A stretch of 64,000 nt of DNA. Origin: Apostichopus japonicus (lineage: Eukaryota > Echinodermata > Holothuroidea > Aspidochirotida > Stichopodidae). The position numbers were made by a program, and so were the translations under genes. The notes under the pieces were generated by a model, which was not told where the DNA came from, did not search any database, and worked only from the letters and a program-made list of their open reading frames with translations. Positions 58,801 through 64,000 of this stretch are shown here, piece by piece. Location: the NCBI RefSeq assembly GCF_037975245.1, contig NC_092574.1, positions 22,250,713 to 22,314,712 on the forward strand, given 5' to 3'. Position 1 is the first letter of the stretch. Each line of letters starts with the position of its first letter.

Positions 58801-59680
58801 ATATATATTAGTTACCTGGATGAGTTTATGTCAGAATTCTCTTGAATTAGACTATCTAGTTCTTTTCTTTGTTGTTCCTCAAAGTCCCTCAACCATGTAA
58901 GAGCACCACAAATCAAACTTAATGATTTACCCTGTCAATGAAAATGATATTGAATAAAAAATGTTATAGTGTGTGCCTCGACATCTGTCATAGCTTTGTG
59001 AGACAATGTCACAGGTTAATTATTGCATCGTTTTTTTTTTAAAAAGATACATCCTTATCTAGTACACACTGATCTTTATCTTCACTTTTATGGTGCAATA
59101 CTGTACTCATTACATTAGGTTGCCAAAGGGCTGTCTGCAAGGGACTGCTGAATTCAAAATTGCCTTTCTACATAGGGAAAAAATATTTCCACTTTGAAGA
59201 TTTTGAACCTCCTTAAAGGAAGATGTCAAAGCATCCAAAGACAACATTTTGAATGCGTTCTTGGCAAATGGATTTATGCTATATTATTTTAAACATTCAG
59301 TATTTTTTCTCTTTGATATATCACGTTTGCAAGGTCCAAGCACATCTAATCTTCTCAAAATTCAAATCAATGCTTTTTAAATATGACTGATCTGCATTTA
59401 ATCTGTGCACGTAATGCAGGCAGGCCTCAGCTTCAAGTTTCAGAGCAACAATAGATGTCCTGTCTAGTGTACAAGTTGCGATAAAGCATCTGGTGCCAAA
59501 AATATATGCATACATACTTACTGTTCCTGTGGGACTTTCAAATATACCAACTTTTCCATCCTGCAATGTTGAATATAGGTTTTGCATAAAATCTTCTTGA
59601 ATAGGGTATGGTGGGAATGGAAACGGGAATTCCACCTCCCCAACAGTGGTTTGACGTGCATCGGCTGTGGTACAGTTCAT
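28816..59680 (-). CDS. DDX11: DDX11/CHL1-type ATP-dependent DNA helicase, complete, 21 exons
   Basis: Superfamily 2 iron-sulfur (XPD-like) 5'-3' DNA helicase that acts in the nucleus in sister-chromatid cohesion and fork maintenance. 21 exons join in phase to 2676 nt (891 aa plus TAG), close to the family's usual 850-970 aa. N-terminus [15 protein letters not shown]; Walker A ESPTGTGKS (residues 48-56); motif Ia [11 protein letters not shown] (213-223); iron-sulfur cysteines C251, C269, C299, C334; DEAH (377-380); [18 protein letters not shown] (motif IV); [12 protein letters not shown] (motif V); QSIGRAIRH (830-838, motif VI). No key residue is missing. The start ATG at 59680 directly precedes the conserved Q-motif-like region. 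Close relatives are BRIP1 and RTEL1, but VADY before the Ia motif and the SVEVSG segment after DEAH fit DDX11. The last exon is only 24 nt and is the least certain part. Confidence 0.93.
28840..29750 (-). other. DDX11 intron 20
   Basis: AT-rich intron with a LINE-like 3' tail at about 29285-29350 (minus orientation) and a C-rich tract near 29548-29565. Nothing else recognised. Confidence 0.5.
29285..29350 (-). mobile_element. LINE/SINE 3' tail fragment
   Basis: On the minus strand it reads agcgctatataaatctatat then TTATTA repeats, a 3' end common to invertebrate CR1/L2-type LINEs and their SINEs. Too short to classify further. Confidence 0.4.
29751..29905 (-). CDS. DDX11: DDX11 exon 20 (motif VI and C-terminal domain)
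   Basis: [20 protein letters not shown] to [11 protein letters not shown]. The donor gtaagt after 29751 is a strong consensus. If unspliced, the frame reads VSRLDFI and stops at 29727-29729. Confidence 0.92.
30252..30327 (-). CDS. DDX11: DDX11 exon 19 (start of motif VI)
   Basis: [18 protein letters not shown], cut in the glycine codon of motif VI. Donor gtgagt. Confidence 0.93.
30719..30803 (-). CDS. DDX11: DDX11 exon 18
   Basis: [20 protein letters not shown] and MDYLNATM. Acceptor cgacag, donor gtgagt. Confidence 0.92.
30804..31865 (-). other. DDX11 intron 17
   Basis: Intron with short repeats: an accagagaatga motif recurring at 31468-31525 and GATA/GACA-like runs at 31625-31665. No gene seen. 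Confidence 0.5.
31866..31975 (-). CDS. DDX11: DDX11 exon 17 (motif V)
   Basis: [20 protein letters not shown] then DDMGR across the junction. Donor gtatat. Confidence 0.95.
32143..32596 (+). pseudogene. 5'-truncated LINE, C-terminal end of ORF2 with 3' tail
   Basis: Decayed reverse-transcriptase C-terminus of a CR1/L2-like non-LTR retrotransposon. After an in-frame TAG (about 32211, where the family has a tryptophan in the LHWLP motif), 32285-32521 stays open and reads [31 protein letters not shown] and [20 protein letters not shown], the classic LINE C-terminal block. A short 3'UTR ends in TTATTATTAT. It lies inverted in DDX11 intron 16. Confidence 0.8.
32983..33453. mobile_element. Non-autonomous TIR element starting CAGGGATGTGCCCA
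   Basis: Exact 14-bp terminal inverted repeats, CAGGGATGTGCCCA at 32983 and its complement ending at 33453. They are flanked by the direct repeat cctttg (32977-32982 and 33454-33459). 471 bp with no coding capacity. The CAGGG start suggests hAT, although an 8-bp duplication is not clean. Lies in DDX11 intron 16. Confidence 0.7.
33512..33730 (-). CDS. DDX11: DDX11 exon 16 (motif IV)
   Basis: 73 codons: [28 protein letters not shown], then [17 protein letters not shown]. Acceptor tctccag, donor gttaga. Confidence 0.95.
34159..34262 (-). CDS. DDX11: DDX11 exon 15
   Basis: [20 protein letters not shown] then [14 protein letters not shown]. Acceptor catcag, donor gtatga; ends in phase 0. Confidence 0.9.
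34263..35184 (-). other. DDX11 intron 14
   Basis: AT-rich intron with an ATT-repeat near 34390 and G-rich tracts near 34855. No gene or repeat family recognised. Confidence 0.5.
35185..35370 (-). CDS. DDX11: DDX11 exon 14 ([10 protein letters not shown] motif)
   Basis: [16 protein letters not shown], then [20 protein letters not shown], then ILEFSCG. Donor gtgagt. Confidence 0.95.
36230..37155. repeat. 36-37-bp minisatellite with 146-bp higher-order period
   Basis: Units built on ttgaaagtatgaaaagaaaa plus actgtt-ac-attctac. Four variant units form a block: aaactgttcacattctacc occurs at about 36460, 36606, 36752 and again at 37041 (steps 146, 146, 289). Located in DDX11 intron 13. Confidence 0.9.
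37611..37724 (-). CDS. DDX11: DDX11 exon 13
   Basis: [20 protein letters not shown] and GRVVIYKKG, a conserved DDX11 block. Acceptor ggctcag, donor gtacat. Confidence 0.9.
37845..38870. repeat. 95-bp minisatellite, about 11 copies
   Basis: The word gcattgttac recurs at 37851, 37946, 38041, 38136, 38231 and onward at 94-96-bp steps. Units contain ttctgtggcattgttacag and ctgtaccaccattagtg. Low divergence. Located in DDX11 intron 12, next to a second, unrelated array. Confidence 0.93.
38940..39972. repeat. 53-62-bp minisatellite, about 17 copies, abutting exon 12
   Basis: Units contain agactagtgtactgtgaatc, attctgtta-aatgtaagggttctgtg and an optional cgagtggt part that sets the length. The last unit ends at ctgtgcgagtggt, about 12 bp from the exon 12 splice donor. 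Confidence 0.93.
39985..40147 (-). CDS. DDX11: DDX11 exon 12
   Basis: [13 protein letters not shown] to [14 protein letters not shown] and a Lys/Glu-rich end. Donor gtgaag lies about 15 bp from the edge of a minisatellite array. Phase fits exon 13. Confidence 0.82.
40148..41235 (-). other. DDX11 intron 11
   Basis: AT-rich intron. Nothing recognised beyond poly(T) runs near 41108. Confidence 0.45.
41236..41434 (-). CDS. DDX11: DDX11 exon 11
   Basis: [20 protein letters not shown], a short variable Ser/Thr-rich segment, then [20 protein letters not shown]. Donor gtaagg. Confidence 0.92.
41435..42480 (-). other. DDX11 intron 10
   Basis: AT-rich intron containing a tRNA-like element (41826-41915) and a short duplication (gaccctaca-ccatatt) at about 41744-41800. 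Confidence 0.45.
41826..41915 (+). mobile_element. tRNA-derived SINE head (candidate)
   Basis: gctgtggccgagtggataaa resembles the A box of class II (Leu/Ser) tRNA. No good B box or closed acceptor stem follows, so it is not a tRNA gene. Confidence 0.4.
42481..42527 (-). CDS. DDX11: DDX11 exon 10 (47-nt small exon)
   Basis: [16 protein letters not shown]. Found by requiring sequence between the SVEVSG and KAKNLMY blocks. Acceptor caacag, donor gtgagt; phase fits both sides. Confidence 0.85.
43225..43680. repeat. 31-bp minisatellite, about 14 copies
   Basis: Unit made of gttccattgtaatgtatcta and ctgccttaact with few changes. Located in DDX11 intron 9, 240 bp from exon 9. Confidence 0.92.
43919..44071 (-). 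CDS. DDX11: DDX11 exon 9 (DEAH box)
   Basis: 51 codons: [18 protein letters not shown], then [19 protein letters not shown] and VEVSGRQ. Phase 0 at both edges, donor gtatac. Confidence 0.95.
44072..45541 (-). other. DDX11 intron 8
   Basis: AT-rich intron with an hAT-like fragment at 44141-44431. Nothing else recognised. Confidence 0.45.
44141..44431. mobile_element. hAT-like non-autonomous fragment
   Basis: Starts cagcggttcgcaaacg, like the CAGxGGTTCxCAAAC termini of hAT/Charlie-type elements, and continues with gacccacc-type words. The right end (gcttgaagaccatttg) is an approximate complement. No clear target duplication found. Confidence 0.45.
45542..45750 (-). CDS. DDX11: DDX11 exon 8 (iron-sulfur cysteines 3 and 4)
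   Basis: Holds [13 protein letters not shown] (C299) and [16 protein letters not shown] (C334). Cysteine spacings in the model are 18, 30 and 35 residues. Donor gtaaga. Confidence 0.93.
45880..46053 (+). mobile_element. LINE 3' tail (CR1/L2-like)
   Basis: tacagcgctttgagatttta, then aagcactttataaatag and an ATT microsatellite tail. This is a common 3' end of invertebrate LINEs. Inverted within DDX11 intron 7. Confidence 0.55.
46679..46766 (-). CDS. DDX11: DDX11 exon 7 (iron-sulfur cysteines 1 and 2)
   Basis: [20 protein letters not shown] then C. Holds C251 and C269. Ends one base into a codon, donor gtagag. Confidence 0.92.
47170..47385 (+). mobile_element. LINE 3' end with (TTAC)n tail
   Basis: Ends cctcctgggattcaataaag ctgac then ttacttacttac, with two copies of ttgtattttgtatcattcat just before. 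The AATAAA and simple tail are typical of non-LTR retrotransposon 3' ends. Lies in DDX11 intron 6, about 60 bp from exon 6, after a G12 run. Confidence 0.55.
47446..47553 (-). CDS. DDX11: DDX11 exon 6 (motif Ia)
   Basis: 36 codons, [18 protein letters not shown] to NLGSRQ. Acceptor cttcag, donor gtgaag. Strongly conserved block. Confidence 0.95.
47554..48415 (-). other. DDX11 intron 5
   Basis: AT-rich intron, nothing recognised. Confidence 0.45.
48416..48589 (-). CDS. DDX11: DDX11 exon 5 (acidic region)
   Basis: 58 codons, phase 0 at both edges. Acidic, with [15 protein letters not shown] as in DDX11 and ending NTDELTK. Donor gtaatc. Confidence 0.85.
48590..49484 (-). other. DDX11 intron 4
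   Basis: AT-rich intron, nothing recognised. Confidence 0.45.
49485..49565 (-). CDS. DDX11: DDX11 exon 4 (basic coiled segment)
   Basis: 27 codons, [19 protein letters not shown] and a Lys/Arg-rich end, phase 0 at both edges, donor gtgagt. Matches the charged helical insert of the family in composition. Confidence 0.8.
50030..51240. repeat. Degenerate tandem repeat (tagcatcat / tgggacactt words)
   Basis: A nearly exact duplication of about 125 bp (50055-50178 and 50230-50352, period about 176) is followed by decaying units with acatagcatcatc, atatgggacacttcaca and gcaaagaacacc. An old minisatellite in DDX11 intron 3. Confidence 0.8.
51720..51775 (+). mobile_element. TIR-like end of a non-autonomous element
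   Basis: caggcgcgtatccagg followed by G11 and a GC-rich gcatgcgccccccc stretch, a terminal layout also seen at 54290-54345 and 59954-60000. The matching other end was not found. Confidence 0.4.
51768..51915 (+). repeat. Polypurine (GA/AAG) tract of about 150 bp
   Basis: Nearly uninterrupted A/G on the + strand (aagaaaaagaggagagg and similar). Long lysine/arginine open frames through it are compositional artefacts. Confidence 0.9.
53042..53767. mobile_element. hAT-like non-autonomous element with 8-bp target duplication
   Basis: Terminal inverted repeat CATGGGCGCAGATC at 53042 and its complement ending at 53767. Flanked by exact 8-bp direct repeats caccaata (53034-53041 and 53768-53775), the size hAT transposases make. 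726 bp with no coding capacity. It contains the second palindromic micro-element at 53353, so that insertion is younger. Confidence 0.85.
53353..53381. mobile_element. 29-bp palindromic micro-element, copy B
   Basis: Same 12-bp arms as copy A, CAGGGAGTTGTT and AACAACTCCCTG, with spacer TCCAT (complement of copy A's ATGG plus one T). Flanked by exact direct repeats cttcacg (53346-53352 and 53382-53388), or 8-bp gcttcacg if the last G is counted as target. The flanks differ from copy A, so this is an independent insertion, here nested in an hAT-like element. Confidence 0.6.
54205..54346 (-). mobile_element. Fragment related to the 53-kb hAT-like element
   Basis: 54205-54290 resembles 53620-53700 (gtgatctgggaggtat, then gcgcgccaaccgatggt-type words). 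The minus strand starts cagggacgtatccaggattt at 54346. The opposite terminus is not evident, so it may be truncated. Confidence 0.5.
54870..56288. repeat. Cluster of seven GTCACCTCCGAAAC motifs
   Basis: Copies at 54870-54883 (inverted), 55078-55091, 55250-55263, 55269-55282, 55869-55882, 56244-56257 and 56275-56288, each with at most one change. The first three are also near tttccgtta(a/g)c. Dispersed spacing (5 bp to 590 bp) rules out a simple tandem array. Function unknown; could be protein-binding sites or subterminal repeats of an unrecognised transposon. Confidence 0.8.
56728..56833 (-). CDS. DDX11: DDX11 exon 3
   Basis: Encodes [22 protein letters not shown]. The end was set at the weak donor gtcata because the nearer gttaaa would put the next exon out of frame with a stop. 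Confidence 0.8.
56834..58815 (-). other. DDX11 intron 2
   Basis: AT-rich intron with a G-rich run near 56925-56945. Nothing else recognised. Confidence 0.45.
58816..58931 (-). CDS. DDX11: DDX11 exon 2 (second half of Walker A)
   Basis: Starts [20 protein letters not shown] after acceptor ttgacag. Ends two bases into a codon, donor gtaact. Confidence 0.92.
58932..59521 (-). other. DDX11 intron 1
   Basis: 590-bp intron that splits Walker A. No feature seen. Confidence 0.6.
59522..59680 (-). CDS. DDX11: DDX11 exon 1 (start codon, Q-motif region, first half of Walker A)
   Basis: 53 codons starting ATG at 59680. Contains [15 protein letters not shown] and GIFESPTGT, then donor gtaagt. Walker A is cut by the intron after its second threonine (phase 0). 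Confidence 0.92.
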
Positions 59681-59953
59681 CTTGAGCCCGCGAGTAGCCT
59701 ACCTGACCTCATCCATCAAACGTTTTGTCTACAAGTTCAATGAAAGACAAAGGCATGCCGATATAAGTTGGATAGCTACACAAGAGAACCAGGCTATTGA
59801 CCTCAGTTTAAAGTCTGAGAGGTACAGAATGCCTAGAATCAGGAATAGATGACCAAAATATTCTGTTTCTTCCTTGCATGTTTAAAACTACATGTTTCCC
59901 ATACTACTACTACTACTGGTACTACTACAACTACTACTACTGGTACTGCTACT
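59681..59953 (-). promoter_or_regulatory. DDX11 5' flank (probable promoter region)
   Basis: Sequence immediately upstream of the DDX11 ATG. I see no clear TATA box; a (TAC)n microsatellite occupies 59904-59953. Position alone suggests the promoter or 5'UTR. Confidence 0.3.
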
Positions 59954-60478
59954 CAAGGGTGTAGGAACCGGGGGGGAGCGCCAGCCCCCCAGTGAAAAAT
60001 ATGGGGGGGAGCGGAAGTATCATTCCGCCCCCCGATTGCAAGTCAGAAAACCCCTTTTTCATTTCTATATCCTGTATATCAGGGAGTGATCGAGTCTAAT
60101 ATAACACTCAAAAATTAAAATAATCTGTCATGATTTTTTCCAATCTTATTCTCAACTAGTATGGTGATGACTTGTTTGTGCGATTGTGGATAATCATCAG
60201 TAAGGAACTAACTGCCCTTGGTGCTCAGAACATTTTGGCAGAAAAAAATCTCATTTGGAGCACCAAATTGTATCTAAGGCCAAGTGAAAATGCAAAATTA
60301 TTTACAAAATGGAGTGGGTGTTGAAGTGTGCTATATTGCACCAAATTGCATTTGAGGCCACCTGGACATGCAAAAACTTTCCAAAGGGGAGGAGGACACC
60401 CCCTCCCCCTAAACCCCTCCCCCAGGCCGGCCATAAGTCTTTAGCCCCCCCACTCAAAAGTACCTACCTACACCACTG
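59954..60478. mobile_element. hAT-like non-autonomous element in a (TAC)n microsatellite
   Basis: Left end caagggtgtaggaaccgggg and right end cctacctacaccactg are imperfect inverted repeats. Flanks are the identical 8-mer ctgctact (59946-59953 and 60479-60486), though the microsatellite context weakens this. G- and C-rich subterminal tracts; no coding capacity. Confidence 0.65.
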
Positions 60479-60565
60479 CTGCTACTGCTGCTACAACTAC
60501 TACTACAACAACTACTGTACTACTGCTACTGCTACTACTACTGCTACAACTACTACTACTACAGC
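60479..60565 (+). repeat. (TAC)n/(TGC)n microsatellite
   Basis: ctactgctgctacaactact-type triplets; the continuation of the run at 59904-59953 split by the element above. Confidence 0.9.
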
Positions 60566-63500
60566 TTAACCTAATGAGATCCTTCCTTACAAAAGGTTAA
60601 GTTTTAATGTAAAGAGTGTGCAAGGTCAAGTCAATGAATTCAACCGACATACTAGAAGGCTATACATAGTTCTAAGCTGGTGGAGGTACATTATGGTTGA
60701 GAAATAGGCTTCAATTTAGATGCATACAATGCTATACAAAATCCAGATCTGTAAACGAGATAGCTCATGTGTATTTATGGCACTGTTAGGACTGCTATGA
60801 CATTGCCCTCTGTAGCGTTGCTGAAGCTGATCCCCATTGCGTGACTGTCTGGCTGCCCTAGCACATCAGCACATGCTTTATCACTGTGTAGTAAGCTGTT
60901 GATTCTTCTACAGACTCCATGTTCGATAAACATATTTCTTAGCTTGTGGTCAAATATATTTGTTACAAATGGTCATTTTACTTCAATATATAGGTACAGT
61001 AAGCAAACCATTATTCTACTGTACAAAGGCGTAAATGTTAAATTAACCGATTAAACGTAGAGGGAAAATGTAGGAGCCTACAGTCTACAGCTATTTTGAT
61101 GCGGTACCAACTATGACAATTTTGAGGTTCCATAATTTGGTAATCATAGAATGGAGGACAAGTTGAGAGATGTTACCCTCCATCCTGATGTGGGGATACC
61201 CAGTCGAGTCTTAAGCCAGCTGACCCCATTTTGTTTCTGATTGTTCACTTCAGAATATTAGCCTTATATACAATTAATTTCTTTTAAACATGTGTGTAAG
61301 AACAAAAGATTATAATGTCCACACAATCTGCTGGGTCATTCTCAAATCAAAGTCTTAGACTTAAAATTCCTTACTCTGCATCTGAGCATCAACTTAAGAC
61401 CAAAACGAAATATTAATTAATCATTGAAACTGTGCTTTGAGTTGACGCATCATTCCTGTGTCAAAATGTGCTGAAATGTCTGAAAGTGATGAGATTTGTC
61501 AACTGATATGAGTTTGCATTGATATTTTCCCACCTGTTTAGGCCCTGTCTTTGTGGAAATAAACTGGTCTTCATCTTACTTGTAGCTAGAAGACAATAAT
61601 GTATGTTTATTAAATCATGTATTTATGATCAAGTAATCTGCAAGAAAAGAACTTTTCTCATTTTTTATATTTTTAGTTAGCCTAAATGCATCTGCAATGT
61701 TGAGTTGACAGTGTTATAAAGAAGCTCATTGCACATTGAACCCACGATGTTACATCGTTTTAGCCCCACTATGCATTTGGTCTTGATGGGATAAAAATTT
61801 TTAGGAGCACTATTGTGTAGTATTTTAATAAGACCACATCGCAAAAAGCATGGCACATTCTCAAATATCAAGGAGAAAAAAGTTCAAACAAAAATATCTG
61901 TGTGTGTACAAACTCATTAGCTGAATCACAAGTGAGTCTGTATTCCGGGTATTTCATTCATACCCATACCGACGGTATTGAAATCTGTCTTCAATGAAAA
62001 CTGTATATCAAAATGACCAGGTATATCCCAAACAAACCTTGAATACCCAGTAAAAATATTACCTGATGAAAACATTGACCCAGATAACACACGCGAGCTC
62101 AACAAATTCCCGCTGCCACTGTTTACACGTGTAAACGAACGAAACTTAGTTTAAATGTTTAGAATTATCTTCTAATTGTTTAAATGTTTAAGTACCCAAA
62201 TTTTCAACATTTGCGATATACTTAAATAAAGTAATTTACCAACAAGTTAAATCCTATTTTAACAACCAAAAATCACACACAATACAAACACTTTTTCATA
62301 AAAAAAAAATACCACTTCTTCTGAAAAGAACCAAAATTTCTTCCAATCCTACTGATCAATTAATTTTTTTGAAAATAAATATATCATAACAATCAACTGC
62401 AAGGTTCCGGTAAACAACACTCCATTAAAGAGATTTTCATGCTCACTACTTTCACAATGATACAAAGCTTTGGCATTTCTAACATTTTAATCTCTCTTTA
62501 CATTTGAGAGTACCATTTTAAAGAAAAGAAACCCCCAAAGTTCTGTTTTACAGACCACTACTTGACAAAGTAAAGCCATTCCCCAGTCACTTCGTGTAAT
62601 AATACCCACACTTTACTACGGCTTATTGCTTTCAAACTTCAGCATAGTTCTACTGTACTCGCAGGTACAGTTTCCCGCCAAATAGTTATCATCAGTTCCT
62701 TTTCACACATGCCCTAACAAGTTATTTTGGGAAGAAACCGATACTGTGCAATACCTATACTCATTACCCTTTTTGTTAGTATTTAGTTACACTGTCTTCT
62801 ACAATATGATATACCCATTCTGCGCTCACCCTTGCAGTACATTATAACTAAACAGTACCTGGTGTGTTGTTCTGATACCGATTCTGTGCATTTCGTATAT
62901 TCTTACCTGTTCTGATACCAATTCTGCGCATTACGTATATCCATACCTGTTCTGACACTGATTCTATGCAAATACTTAATTACCTGGTATTTCCCATACC
63001 GATTATATGCTACTGAACTGTTTGTGGTTGGACTAGGCCCTGTAGTGGAGTGTACTAAACTGTACGTTTGCGTTGAAATGAAAGAGACATAAACAACACT
63101 GATTTTTCATACTTTATTTTCTTCTTAATCAAATCTATAAATAAGTTGCTGTAAAAGAAAAAACAGAGATGGGAAAGTTGTCATACAACTGCATATATAT
63201 ACATTTGTAGGCTACGCTAGTGTCCATAGGTTCATTGAATCATGGTAGTGTTTGATTACGGTTAACGCTGGAAGTAGCGGTTCCGCGAAAATTTCAGGTA
63301 CTCGTCATCCGGTATACAGTTATCTAGTTATACCAACGCACCCTACAGAAAGCAACTGTTTTGACCTAAATACCTTGAACAATTTCCCTATAAACTCAGT
63401 GCAAGAGAGGCAACTAATGATTCCAGGATAATTGTATAATGTGTCCTTCAATCAGCTTTCTTTGCTATGAGAATGTTGGCTGAAAGGGAGAGAGACATTA

Positions 63501-63780
63501 CTGTATTTAATGGGCTAGATATGGTGAAATATATAGTCTAGTCAGAATATAGGCCTATAGCCAGTACAACTATAAACCAAAAGGTTAATACGTCTGCCCA
63601 CATCCAAGTGATCATATTGAGCAAAACAATAACAAAGATCTGACACTTTGTGTTCAAGTGATCTTGGCTTGATTTCTTTAAATGTGCCAAAAGTTTGTGA
63701 AGAAGTTCATCACCATGATTGTGTGATTATTAACTATAATATTGTTTCAAAAATGTTTGAAGAGTTATGGGCATAGCTGT
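60566..63780. other. Intergenic sequence upstream of DDX11
   Basis: AT-rich. A weak tandem of about 52 bp (gttctgataccgattctg-type words) lies at 62868-62985. No gene, RNA or known repeat recognised in the rest. Confidence 0.45.
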
Positions 63781-63864
63781 CGAATACCCCGCGTTATTGA
63801 AACTTAACCAAAATAGGTGCTACGGGCTACGAGGTTAAAGTGGATGAAAGAATGACTTCGTAGC

Positions 63865-64000
63865 CTGTTGGCTCGTAGCCACTAAATTTTTCAACCCCCA
63901 TTCCACAACTTCTGACTTCGTAGCCCGTTGGGTTTACTTAAAAACAAGGTTAGGGTAGGGTTAGGGATAGGGTTTAGGGTTAGGGAACTTCTGACTTCGT
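63865..64000 (+). repeat. Repeated gacttcgtagcc(c/t)gttgg words
   Basis: tgacttcgtagcctgttgg at about 63851, tgacttcgtagcccgttggg at about 63912, and ttctgacttcgt at the window end, separated by the TTAGGG-like tract. Probably the start of a tandem array running out of the window. Confidence 0.5.
63945..63987 (+). repeat. TTAGGG-like telomeric-type tract
   Basis: About six degenerate ttaggg units (ggttagggtagggttaggg and similar). It sits between copies of gacttcgtagcc-type repeats, so it is probably interstitial rather than a chromosome end. Confidence 0.6.

Noticed and set aside
63945-63987. True chromosome end
   Set aside because: Only about six degenerate units, and non-telomeric repeat sequence resumes after them.

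Overview
The window is animal nuclear DNA: AT-rich and intron-rich, with GT/AG splice sites, long introns full of minisatellites, and several transposon families. The two host genes are animal-type. A DIRS-type retroelement, hAT-like foldback elements and LINE 3' tails suggest a marine invertebrate deuterostome, probably an echinoderm; this placement is inference.

Left part (about 955-19033, + strand): the 3' five coding exons of a GAB-family docking-protein gene. They encode most of a PH domain, a long disordered region with six YDxP-type tyrosines, three YxxM motifs and two Grb2 SH3-binding motifs, and a C-terminal pair of SHP2-type tyrosines. The first exon(s) lie upstream of the window. 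All five exons join in phase into 794 codons plus a stop. The last intron (8199-18817) holds a full-length, apparently intact DIRS-like tyrosine-recombinase retrotransposon (8560-15100), followed by a 2.4-kb PstI-type satellite of 26-bp units with an 893-bp higher-order period.

Middle (19034 to about 28470): 3' flank of GAB and the gap between two convergent genes. It holds six copies of a 150-bp tandem repeat, a tRNA-like element, a foldback element and candidate poly(A) signals.

Right part (59680 down to 28816, - strand): a complete DDX11/CHL1-type iron-sulfur DNA helicase gene. I could reconstruct 21 exons that join in phase to 891 codons plus a stop, with all helicase motifs and four iron-sulfur cysteines. 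Its introns carry at least five minisatellite arrays, LINE 3' tails, hAT-like non-autonomous elements and a cluster of seven copies of one 14-bp motif. The last 4.3 kb (59681-64000), upstream of DDX11, hold an hAT-like element in a (TAC)n microsatellite and end in a short TTAGGG-like tract. I saw no gene there.

Most unusual item: two copies of a minute palindromic element (28-29 bp, at 3018 and 53353). Each is flanked by an exact direct repeat of 7-8 bp, and one is nested inside an hAT-like element. They look like transposition products of extremely small size.

The two host genes are functionally unrelated: GAB is a receptor tyrosine kinase adaptor, DDX11 a helicase for sister-chromatid cohesion and replication. 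They are simply convergent neighbours.
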